A stretch of DNA of 5,525 nt, taken from assembly GCA_964412405.1 (NCBI GenBank), contig CAYPOB010000051.1, positions 1-5,525 on the forward strand, read 5' to 3'. Positions 1 through 5,525 of this stretch are shown here, piece by piece (position 1 is the stretch's first letter; the number at the start of each line of letters is the position of its first letter). The position numbers were made by a program, and so were the translations under genes. The stretch comes from JAJOKI01 sp964412405 (GTDB lineage: Archaea; Halobacteriota; UBA148; JAJOKI01). The notes under the pieces are model-generated. The model searched no databases. It saw nothing but the letters and a program-made list of their open reading frames with translations, and was not told the origin of the DNA.

Positions 1-64
1 GCTATCTCATTCTTAGGATAATATGATATTATATGACCATCTAATTATAATATGTTATGTAGCA

Positions 65-73
65 ATATAAATA
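65..73 (+). promoter_or_regulatory. Possible TATA box upstream of the secretion ATPase gene
   Basis: An ATATAAATA element lies in a very AT-rich stretch (roughly 15-80) ahead of the first gene. If it is an archaeal TATA box, transcription would begin about 25 bases downstream, near 95, giving a leader of about 40 bases before the ATG at 139. No clear BRE purine stretch precedes it, and several other TATA-like words (for example around 24-34) compete, so the exact site is uncertain. The first 138 bases hold no other recognisable gene or RNA. Confidence 0.35.
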
Positions 74-95
74 AACCATTGCCATAACACCAAGC

Positions 96-142
96 GGAGG
101 CATATGGGCGATAAAAAGAAGAGAAAGGGGCAAAGAAGATGA
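96..142 (+). promoter_or_regulatory. GGAGG-preceded 12-codon upstream reading frame overlapping the ATPase start
   Basis: A consensus GGAGG at 96-100 sits three bases before an ATG at 104, which opens a 12-codon frame reading MGDKKKRKGQRR and ending in TGA at 140-142. That stop overlaps the ATPase start codon (139-141) in an ATGA arrangement, the classic layout for translational coupling. The ATPase ATG itself has only a weak GGGG (127-130) at eight bases. The peptide is almost entirely basic. It could be a leader peptide that delivers ribosomes to the ATPase start, or chance, since the GGAGG-to-ATG spacing is short. Confidence 0.3.
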
Positions 143-2031
143 AACTTTTAGATAAATTGAGAAAACGGGTCGGGATTTTAGATGGTATAACGGACAAAAA
201 CCCCAAGAAGATTGTGGCCAAAAAGTACAACCCCGAAAAACATGCCCCTGAAAAACATGTCCCACTAGCCATCTTTAAAGGGAAGGAGGGCTATAAAGAA
301 GTCGAAAGGTACTGGGTGGATGAACCCTATGTGTTTGTCACAATTTTATATAATGATGAGAGGAGTGAATATCTGTACTATGTCGTTGAGCCTGTACTCA
401 CTCCTTTTGAGAAAGAGCTGCTGGAAGAACTGCATGCACGACTGCAGGATGTATTGATAATCGAAGATATCGATAAAATAGCGGACAAAGAAAAAGTGCT
501 GAGCGACAAAATAAAAGAACTCATGATGTCTTATGTGAAAAATATGGACTTGAGAACCTTTATTAAAATTTTCTATTTCATAAGAAGAAATTACCTGAAA
601 ACTGGAAGGATACATCCGCTGGTGAGTGACATTTTTATCGAAGACATATCGTGCAACGGGCCAGATGCCCCGGTATTCCTGTATCATAAGAACTATGAAA
701 ACATAGAGACGAACATAGTCTTCGAGGAAGGTGAGCTGAACTCATTCGTGGTCAGACTTGCACAGCAATGCGGGAAACATATATCCATCGCAGACCCGAT
801 GATCGATGCGACGATGATCGATGGGTCCCGTATCCAGATGACACTTGGAAAAGAAGTATCTACAAAAGGCAGCACGTTCACGATTAGAAAGTTTCAGGAG
901 ATCCCCATCACACCAATCGACCTCATAAACTGGAATACTTTCTCACCAGAGATAATGGCGTATTTCTGGCTATGTATAGAGAACAATAAAAGCCTGATAT
1001 TTGCAGGAGGCACCGCCTCTGGAAAGACGTCGTCGTTGAATGCTGTTTGCCTGTTCATTCCGCCGAAGTCAAAAATCGTCACATTGGAAGATACCAGAGA
1101 ATTGAAATTGCCCCATCCAAACTGGATTGCCGAAGTAACAAGAGGATCGTTCACTGGAGGGGAGCTCAGCGAAATCGACATGTACGAACTGTTGAGGGCA
1201 GCACTGCGGCAACGACCAGAATATCTTCTCGTGGGAGAGGTCAGGGGCAAGGAGGCGCTTGTATTATTCCAGGCTATGTCCACCGGACATACCACATTCT
1301 CGACTATGCATGCAGACTCGGTGCCGTCTATGATTTACCGGCTGGAGAACGAACCCATCAACGTCCCAAGGACGATGCTGCAGGCATTGGATATTGTGTC
1401 CATCCAGATTCAAGTATACATCGGCGAGAAACGTGTTCGACGTGCAAACGTTATCGCAGAGATAACAAATATCGACCCTACCACGAAACAGATACAAACA
1501 ACTGATATTTTTGTGTGGAACCCCGCTGCCGATAGTTTTGAAAAAACTGGCGAATCACTTGTTTTAGCAGAAATTCAACGACGGAGAGGATGGAGCAAAA
1601 AAGAGATGGATAGGGAATTGGAAAATAGGCAAACCGTCCTCGAATATGCGCTCGAAAAAGGAATGAAAGACCATAGAGAAATCATAAAAATTATACAGGC
1701 GTACTATATCGATCCCACAGGACTGATGAAGAAGATAACGGATAAAGCAGAAATTATAGTAATAATTCCAGTAGAACTTACAGGAATTGAAGTAACACCA
1801 GAAACAGCAGAAGTTGTAGTAACCCATCAATTCGCTGTATCACCAATTCCAGAAGATGCAGTTCTTGGAGTAGTAACATGGACTGTTGATAATGAAACAG
1901 TTGGAACAATGGATGAAACTGGTCTTTTCACAGCACTCTCACCAGGAACTGTTACTATAACTGCAGAGTATAGAGGATTTACTGATACTGCAATTGTAAC
2001 TGTAATAGAGCCACCAGAAACAACCCGTTGA
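139..2031 (+). CDS. Archaeal type IV filament / type II secretion ATPase (GspE/VirB11/ArlI family) with a C-terminal Ig-like tail
   Basis: This is the cytoplasmic hexameric motor that hydrolyses ATP to drive pilin assembly through a membrane platform. Residues 1-150 are the archaeal N-terminal region (GYKEVERYWVDEPYVFV is typical). The ATPase core follows, with Walker A GGTASGKT at 290-297, an Asp-box TLEDTRE at 315-321, a Walker B region ending in GEVRG at 366-370, and a His-box STGHTTFSTMHAD at 381-393. All key residues are present, so it should be active. The helical end, around YYIDPTGLMKKI (about 522-533), looks like the usual family terminus. Residues from about 537 to 630 are an added Ig-like domain with foreign codon usage, described separately, which makes the protein longer than the roughly 530-560 residues I would expect. 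The ATG at 139 is the only plausible start: the frame is closed by TAA at 112-114 and has no other start codon. The platform gene follows after 10 bases, indicating an operon. The substrate filament is unknown. Confidence 0.95.
   Translation: MKLLDKLRKRVGILDGITDKNPKKIVAKKYNPEKHAPEKHVPLAIFKGKEGYKEVERYWVDEPYVFVTILYNDERSEYLYYVVEPVLTPFEKELLEELHARLQDVLIIEDIDKIADKEKVLSDKIKELMMSYVKNMDLRTFIKIFYFIRRNYLKTGRIHPLVSDIFIEDISCNGPDAPVFLYHKNYENIETNIVFEEGELNSFVVRLAQQCGKHISIADPMIDATMIDGSRIQMTLGKEVSTKGSTFTIRKFQEIPITPIDLINWNTFSPEIMAYFWLCIENNKSLIFAGGTASGKTSSLNAVCLFIPPKSKIVTLEDTRELKLPHPNWIAEVTRGSFTGGELSEIDMYELLRAALRQRPEYLLVGEVRGKEALVLFQAMSTGHTTFSTMHADSVPSMIYRLENEPINVPRTMLQALDIVSIQIQVYIGEKRVRRANVIAEITNIDPTTKQIQTTDIFVWNPAADSFEKTGESLVLAEIQRRRGWSKKEMDRELENRQTVLEYALEKGMKDHREIIKIIQAYYIDPTGLMKKITDKAEIIVIIPVELTGIEVTPETAEVVVTHQFAVSPIPEDAVLGVVTWTVDNETVGTMDETGLFTALSPGTVTITAEYRGFTDTAIVTVIEPPETTR
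232..261 (+). repeat. Two-copy 15-base tandem repeat inside the ATPase gene
   Basis: Bases 232-246 and 247-261 are adjacent copies matching at 13 of 15 positions, encoding PEKHA then PEKHV (residues 32-41). It is an in-frame microduplication in the N-terminal region, next to the conserved GYKEVERYW segment. It does not disturb the reading frame, and may be either slippage or normal family sequence. Confidence 0.6.
1747..2028 (+). other. Big_2-type Ig-like domain fused to the ATPase C-terminus; compositionally foreign segment
   Basis: This segment encodes residues 537-630. From LTGIEVTPETAEVVV, through VTWTVDNETVGTMDETG and LFTALSPGTVTITAEYRG, to TAIVTV, it follows the bacterial Ig-like group 2 pattern: an ItVsP opening strand, a central tWt.d...v.tvd..G.., then the a..pGtvtItA strand and a final valine-rich strand. 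Such domains normally occur as repeats in extracellular adhesins and S-layer proteins, not in cytoplasmic motors. The codons differ sharply from the rest of the gene: 9 of 94 end in G or C, against 21 of 40 in a sample around the Walker A region (1021-1140). CpG occurs only twice in 282 bases. The tail ends in PPETTR and the stop codon. The reading frame is intact across the junction, so this is a fusion rather than a frameshift. Confidence 0.85.
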
Positions 2032-2034
2032 GGT
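2030..2034 (+). promoter_or_regulatory. Shine-Dalgarno GAGGT spanning the ATPase stop codon
   Basis: GAGGT overlaps the last two bases of the TGA at 2029-2031 and lies seven bases before the ATG at 2042. It supports that start and suggests the platform protein is translationally coupled to the ATPase. It also shows that whatever brought in the Ig-like tail left the downstream initiation site working. Confidence 0.7.
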
Positions 2035-2041
2035 AACCATA

Positions 2042-3970
2042 ATGGATGCGTTCAGCAAATTTGCATTTCGTATATTTGGTCCAAGGCTGGAGATGAAAAA
2101 GTACTACTCCTTGGAGAGAAGTTTGAGGCAGGCACGCATCCCGGTCTCCTGGAACGTATATGTTGCGAAGGCGAGGTTATATTCGCTGATCCTTGGTTTC
2201 CTTGGGGCCATCATCGGTCTGACGATTGCCATCATCGCCATATATTTGATCGGTTTGCCCCCCGCCATCCTGCCCCCAGCCATCACAGCCGGAATACCAC
2301 CCGCACACTGGTGGATATTTGAGTATAGGGCGGTCTTTTTATCTCTCTTTCTAATGGCCATATTAGCCATCATGGTAGGGGGCGCGATATATGCAATTAT
2401 GATGGTGATGCCACAGTTTGTTGCCGGCGAGAGAAAGATCAAAATAGACCGAGAACTTCCGTATGCCGTCACGTTCATGTATGCACTCAGTCGAGGCGGA
2501 ATGAATATCATCGATATATTCAGGTCGCTGGGCGAGTCCACGATATATGGAGAGGCGGCGAAAGAAGCGAGCACGATCGTCAGGAACATGGACTTTTTTG
2601 GACAGGATTTAAGAACTGCGATTCAAAATGCAGCCGACACATCCCCCTCTGAAAATTTTCAGGACCTGGTCGTGAATCTGCTGTCGATAATAGAGGGCGG
2701 TGGCAACATAACTACGTATCTATCCGACAAGTCAGAGGATTGCCTAGAAAAGGCACTCAGAGACCAGCGTGGATTCATAGAAACTATGGGATTGGTCGCA
2801 GAATCATACGTCACCGTCTTTGTAGCAGGCCCCCTGTTCCTCGTGATCACATTCTTTGTTATAGCCGCGATGGGTCCAGGGGATTTGATGATGTTGTATC
2901 TATTGATTTATGCAGCTCTGCCGATTGGCTCGTGTATGCTCATCGTCCTCATCGACATGCTTAATCCCACGAGTGCGATAAGTGCCACAACATTTGAGGT
3001 CGAAAAAGTAGATGAGTACAAAGTCCAAATGGTGGAAGGGACCAAAGATGATAGATCACTAGAAGGCATTGAAAGTGGCAGGAAATCTGTAGAATTCAGA
3101 AAATTTTTGAGAAACCCGCTTGAGATTCTATTTGAAAATCCGTTCTATACTCTCTATTTAAGCATGCCGATTGGAATGATCCTCCTCCTCGCCGCGGCAT
3201 TCATTCACCAGGAACAGCTAACGACCTTCGACACGGCGGTCAGCATGCTGGACGACTATTTTATATTCGCCCTGCTCATAGTGATGTTCCCGCTGGCTGT
3301 TTTCTTTGAAATACCATCACGGAGACAGAAAAAGTTAGTAAGCGAAATGCCAACCTTTTTGAAAAAACTAGCGAGCGCAAACGAAACTGGGATGACTTTT
3401 TCCCAATCTGTCGGACTGATATCCAAATCTAACATCGGCAGTTTAACCATTGAGATAAAAAAGCTATGGAATGATCTGGAATGGGGTACGACAGTTGAGA
3501 ATGCATTTAAGCGGCTCGGGAACAGGATTAGGTCTGGTCCCATGTCGCGAGTTATAACGTTATTAGTTAAGGCAAATCAAGTAAGTGGAAACACAAAGGT
3601 CGTGTTGAAGATAGCAGCAAAGGATGCCAAAGCACATCAAAGACTGGAAGAAGAGCAACTCGGCCAGATGCTCATATATGTTGCCATTGTATATATGGCA
3701 TTTTTCGTGTTTCTATTCGTCATCGCAATCATGTCTGTAGCGTTTTTACCCATGATGGCTGGCGCCGGGGCCGCTGATGCTGACGCTCCAGCCCTCATAT
3801 TTGCTTTGGATGTTGACGTGTTTATGCGCATATTTTTTCATGCTGTTATAGTGCAGGGTCTTTTTTCCGGATTGATCGCTGGACAGATGGGCGAAGGCAG
3901 TCTATTATCAGGTCTAAAGCATTCGATCATCATGGTGTGCATTGCATATCTGGTATTCTTATTCATTTAA
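2042..3970 (+). CDS. Archaeal type IV filament membrane platform protein with two T2SF domains (TadC/GspF/ArlJ-like)
   Basis: This is the inner-membrane platform on which the motor ATPase acts during pilin assembly. The protein has 642 residues and about nine hydrophobic segments, near 48-70, 97-121, 254-276, 283-305, 370-388, 405-424, 543-570, 596-614 and 625-642. Two cytoplasmic T2SF-type regions are visible: one about 130-250 (RELPYAVTFMYALSRGGMN...) and one about 426-540 (SEMPTFLKKLASANETGMT...). Each has the typical E-x-P opening and a glycine-rich turn. They are joined through membrane segments and a charged linker at about 318-358. The duplicated arrangement is usual in archaea, where one polypeptide carries what is often split in bacterial Tad systems. 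An outside-facing loop at 571-595 is rich in Ala and Asp. The last membrane segment runs to the C-terminus. It lies 10 bases after the ATPase gene with its own GAGGT, so the two are co-transcribed. It appears complete, and its codon usage resembles the ATPase core, not the Ig tail. Confidence 0.93.
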   Translation: MDAFSKFAFRIFGPRLEMKKYYSLERSLRQARIPVSWNVYVAKARLYSLILGFLGAIIGLTIAIIAIYLIGLPPAILPPAITAGIPPAHWWIFEYRAVFLSLFLMAILAIMVGGAIYAIMMVMPQFVAGERKIKIDRELPYAVTFMYALSRGGMNIIDIFRSLGESTIYGEAAKEASTIVRNMDFFGQDLRTAIQNAADTSPSENFQDLVVNLLSIIEGGGNITTYLSDKSEDCLEKALRDQRGFIETMGLVAESYVTVFVAGPLFLVITFFVIAAMGPGDLMMLYLLIYAALPIGSCMLIVLIDMLNPTSAISATTFEVEKVDEYKVQMVEGTKDDRSLEGIESGRKSVEFRKFLRNPLEILFENPFYTLYLSMPIGMILLLAAAFIHQEQLTTFDTAVSMLDDYFIFALLIVMFPLAVFFEIPSRRQKKLVSEMPTFLKKLASANETGMTFSQSVGLISKSNIGSLTIEIKKLWNDLEWGTTVENAFKRLGNRIRSGPMSRVITLLVKANQVSGNTKVVLKIAAKDAKAHQRLEEEQLGQMLIYVAIVYMAFFVFLFVIAIMSVAFLPMMAGAGAADADAPALIFALDVDVFMRIFFHAVIVQGLFSGLIAGQMGEGSLLSGLKHSIIMVCIAYLVFLFI

Positions 3971-3971
3971 G

Positions 3972-3997
3972 GCAACTCGTTTCTCAAACGGAGTTGT
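3972..3997 (+). terminator. Strong hairpin directly after the platform gene
   Basis: CAACTC at 3973-3978 pairs with GAGTTG at 3991-3996, and GTTT at 3979-3982 pairs with AAAC at 3986-3989. This leaves a CTC loop and one bulged G, so about ten base pairs, with a possible extra G-T pair outside. It begins two bases after the stop codon. There is no T-run behind it, which archaeal terminators usually have, so it may instead be an mRNA 3'-end stabiliser or processing element. It marks a likely end of the ATPase-platform operon. Confidence 0.5.
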
Positions 3998-4021
3998 AAT
4001 CCCATAGGGACATCAACAGCG

Positions 4022-4028
4022 TTATATT
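4022..4028 (+). promoter_or_regulatory. Possible TATA box for the KaiC-like gene
   Basis: TTATATT lies in the 89-base gap between the platform and KaiC-like genes, downstream of the hairpin. Transcription would be expected to start near 4050. That would leave almost no leader before the ATG at 4060, but a leader of about 28 bases before the ATG at 4078. This is pattern matching only. Confidence 0.35.
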
Positions 4029-4059
4029 CAAATACAATAACCTCAAATAGAGGGGTATT

Positions 4060-4779
4060 ATGGCGGAGGAAGAGGGGATGTGTGTGGCAAAGATGAATAC
4101 GAAAAAGAGTACCGGTATTCAGGCGCTGGACCGGCGCCTAGGTGGGGGCCTACCCAATGGATCGGTGGTCCTTTTCAGATCGAACCCCATGTCAATGTCA
4201 GAAATTTTTCTATATTATTTTACTACTGCACAAAAGACATACTACTTTACTACAGAAAGGGACCCTAAATATATAAAACAAAATATCAGTAACTTCGGTT
4301 TGGATACTGACAACATAAGTTTCATTGACATATACAACAAGTATCGCAAGAATATCGGAGGAACAGGAGGCGAGAAAAGAGACGAAATGATTCTTAAATA
4401 TTTTTCCGCTGAAATTGAGAAATTGAGAAAAGATAAGGACTTCGTCTGCATTATTGACACATATTCTTTCTTCCTCGAACTGGATGTCGATAATGGCAGA
4501 ATAAGAGAGCTGCTCGAGCAGATATATGAGATGACCAAAGAGACCGACAGCGTCTCCTATTTATATGTCCTAAAAGACGCTTATGTGAATAAAATCGTGG
4601 AGGCACATAGCAATACGTGCGATGTAATCTTTGATATCGAATCCGAAAGAGTAGGCGAAAATGTGTATAATAGACTTCTCATACCCAAAATACGTGGCAT
4701 ATTTCCTGTACCAACCCAATTTATCAAGTATCAGATAATAGATGGCATACAGATTGATACCTCGATGTACATTGCATAA
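4060..4779 (+). CDS. KaiC/RAD55/ArlH-like RecA-fold protein with a degenerate P-loop (probable pseudo-ATPase)
   Basis: The start TGIQALDRRLGGGLPNGSVV (residues 18-37) is the classic opening of KaiC/RAD55-family proteins. The C-terminus, with LLIPKIRGIFPVP (206-218) and a final IIDGIQID strand, is the usual family ending. An acidic position after the second strand (TTERDP, 64-69) and a Walker B-like FVCIID (128-133) remain. The Walker A loop is lost: where G-x4-G-K-T is expected, the sequence reads RSNPMSMSE (40-48), with no lysine or threonine. Normal ATP binding is therefore unlikely. ArlH, the archaellum relative, partners the ArlI motor, so next to a motor-platform pair this could be a regulatory partner; that is inference, because the gap, hairpin and possible promoter suggest separate transcription. 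Start: ATG 4060 has GAGGGG (4050-4055) at only four bases, while ATG 4078 (233 aa) has a clean GGAGG at 4065-4069 with eight-base spacing. Residue numbers here use 4060. Confidence 0.85.
   Translation: MAEEEGMCVAKMNTKKSTGIQALDRRLGGGLPNGSVVLFRSNPMSMSEIFLYYFTTAQKTYYFTTERDPKYIKQNISNFGLDTDNISFIDIYNKYRKNIGGTGGEKRDEMILKYFSAEIEKLRKDKDFVCIIDTYSFFLELDVDNGRIRELLEQIYEMTKETDSVSYLYVLKDAYVNKIVEAHSNTCDVIFDIESERVGENVYNRLLIPKIRGIFPVPTQFIKYQIIDGIQIDTSMYIA
4065..4069 (+). promoter_or_regulatory. GGAGG ribosome binding site favouring the internal ATG at 4078
   Basis: This consensus GGAGG lies inside the first codons of the longer KaiC-like reading frame and eight bases before the in-frame ATG at 4078. It makes a 233-residue product beginning MCVAKMN at least as likely as the 239-residue one beginning at 4060. 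Confidence 0.5.
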
Positions 4780-4785
4780 GTATTT

Positions 4786-5517
4786 ATGTGTTTTAAATTC
4801 GGGTCCCCGATGACAAAACCCAACATAAGAACGTTAGATGACATGAGGGATGTCATTTACGATAGGGAGTGGTTAAAAGGGGCGGAAAATCCAGAAGCAT
4901 ACTATATGTATAGGGGTCTGTCTTTGAGTATTAGAGATGGGCAGATTATGAGAGAAAATAATCTCAGATATGATATCACGGTCATTCCGCCACGTATGTT
5001 GGGCAACGAATATGTAAAGACGGTTGGGCACTATCACCCTCCGGTGCCAGGGGTGGACATATCATATGCCGAGGTATATGAGATATTGAGTGGCGAGGGA
5101 CACTATTTGCTTCAAAAATGCCAGAATGGACACGTCGCAGATGTTATAGTGGTCAGGGCGCAGAAAGGGGATAAAGTAGTCATCCCTCCGGATTACGGTC
5201 ATATAACCATAAATCCCTCCAATAAAGAGCTCAGAATGTGCAACTGGGTCGCCCGTGATTTTGCGCCGATATATGATTCCATAAGAGAGAGGGGCGGTGC
5301 CGCATATTTTGAGCTGACGACGGGGTTCGTCAAGAATGAAAAGTATGATGACGTGCCTGAAATTCGATTTTTAAAGCCCGCAAACTTTCCGGATATTGGG
5401 CTGAACAGGGATAAAGAGATGTACGGACTCATCAGAAGAGACCCGAAGCTGCTGGAGTTTTTGACCATGCCGCAGGATTATGGGTGGCTGTTTGAGAGGG
5501 TTCTGGCGAACGAATGA
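4786..5517 (+). CDS. pgiA: Archaeal cupin-type glucose-6-phosphate isomerase
   Basis: The enzyme interconverts glucose 6-phosphate and fructose 6-phosphate in cytoplasmic glycolysis/gluconeogenesis. It belongs to the metal-dependent cupin family, unrelated to the bacterial/eukaryotic isomerase. The cupin metal ligands are visible: H82 and H84 in GHYHPPVPG, E96 in SYAEVYE, and H139 in DYGHI. They match the H-x-H...E...H set of the Pyrococcus enzyme. Other family segments are RTLDDMRDVIYDREWL (15-30), YYMYRGLSLS (39-48) and RYDITVIPPRMLG (61-73). At 243 residues it is longer than the roughly 190-residue thermococcal form and resembles the longer methanogen form, with extra C-terminal sequence from about 185 onward. 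It starts six bases after the KaiC-like gene, with no clear Shine-Dalgarno. An in-frame ATG at 4810 (MTKPNIRTL) is an alternative start; the longer form is kept because its FKFGSP...P-x-I-R segment resembles my recollection of related N-termini. Role confidence is high, start confidence moderate. Confidence 0.92.
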   Translation: MCFKFGSPMTKPNIRTLDDMRDVIYDREWLKGAENPEAYYMYRGLSLSIRDGQIMRENNLRYDITVIPPRMLGNEYVKTVGHYHPPVPGVDISYAEVYEILSGEGHYLLQKCQNGHVADVIVVRAQKGDKVVIPPDYGHITINPSNKELRMCNWVARDFAPIYDSIRERGGAAYFELTTGFVKNEKYDDVPEIRFLKPANFPDIGLNRDKEMYGLIRRDPKLLEFLTMPQDYGWLFERVLANE

Positions 5518-5525
5518 GAAGATGG
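5514..5525 (+). CDS. Possible start of the next gene, cut by the window end
   Basis: An ATG at 5514-5516 overlaps the isomerase stop (5515-5517) as ATGA and reads MRRW before the window ends. Another ATG at 5522 is also possible. A GAGAGG at 5494-5499 is rather far upstream of either for a Shine-Dalgarno. Four codons are not enough to identify anything; only the overlap layout suggests a coupled gene. Confidence 0.2.

Noticed and set aside
1..138. tRNA, small RNA or the end of an upstream gene in the leader
   Set aside because: No cloverleaf, no long frame and no conserved RNA motif is visible; the stretch is simply AT-rich with promoter-like words.
894..1295. 133-codon reading frame on the - strand
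   Set aside because: It lies opposite the Walker A to His-box core of the ATPase, which is highly conserved; no independent coding signal is seen.
1047..1505. 152-codon overlapping + strand frame
   Set aside because: It is rich in Arg/His with no family resemblance and sits in another frame of the ATPase core; a shadow frame.
1720..1760. Frameshift or stop-codon loss explaining the extra ATPase tail
   Set aside because: A read-through into noncoding DNA would not give a well-formed Ig-like domain, and the frame is continuous with a normal stop and a functional downstream Shine-Dalgarno. An assembly chimera cannot be excluded by sequence alone but is less likely, as the platform gene follows at operon spacing.
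2104..2589. 161-codon reading frame on the - strand
   Set aside because: It is antisense to the membrane-rich part of the platform gene, shows no recognisable domain, and its composition mirrors the sense codons. The sense gene is well supported.
1..5525. CRISPR array, transposon ends or insertion sequence
   Set aside because: No regularly spaced repeats, no terminal inverted repeats and no transposase or integrase frame were seen, including around the Ig-like tail.

Overview
The window looks archaeal, most likely from a methanogen- or ANME-type euryarchaeote (Halobacteriota). The reasons are an archaeal VirB11/ArlI-type secretion ATPase, a TadC-like platform protein with two fused T2SF domains, a KaiC/RAD55-like protein, a cupin-type (archaeal) glucose-6-phosphate isomerase, and Shine-Dalgarno motifs of the GGAGG/GAGGT kind. 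The lineage below that level is a guess. All four convincing genes are on the + strand.

Layout: 1-138 is an AT-rich leader with a TATA-like element and a GGAGG-preceded 12-codon reading frame that overlaps the first gene by ATGA. 139-2031 is a type IV filament / type II secretion ATPase (630 aa). 2042-3970 is its polytopic membrane platform protein (642 aa), whose ribosome binding site spans the ATPase stop codon. 3971-4059 holds a strong hairpin and a possible new promoter. 4060-4779 is a KaiC/ArlH-like protein with a ruined P-loop. 4786-5517 is the cupin phosphoglucose isomerase. A possible next gene starts at 5514 and runs off the end.

The first two genes form the motor and inner-membrane platform of an archaeal pilus-like machine. 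No pilin or prepilin peptidase is visible, so the filament it builds is unknown. The KaiC-like protein resembles the ArlH partner of archaellum motors in fold, but it has lost the nucleotide-binding lysine and threonine, so if it acts with the motor it is probably a non-catalytic regulator. The isomerase is a central-metabolism gene with no evident link to the filament.

The most striking observation is that the cytoplasmic motor ATPase carries a complete bacterial-Ig-like (Big_2) domain of about 90 residues after its natural C-terminus. This tail is written in very different codons from the rest of the gene: 9 of 94 codons end in G or C, against 21 of 40 in a sampled core stretch. That indicates a recently acquired domain, of a type normally found on cell-surface proteins, fused in frame to a cytoplasmic hexameric motor.
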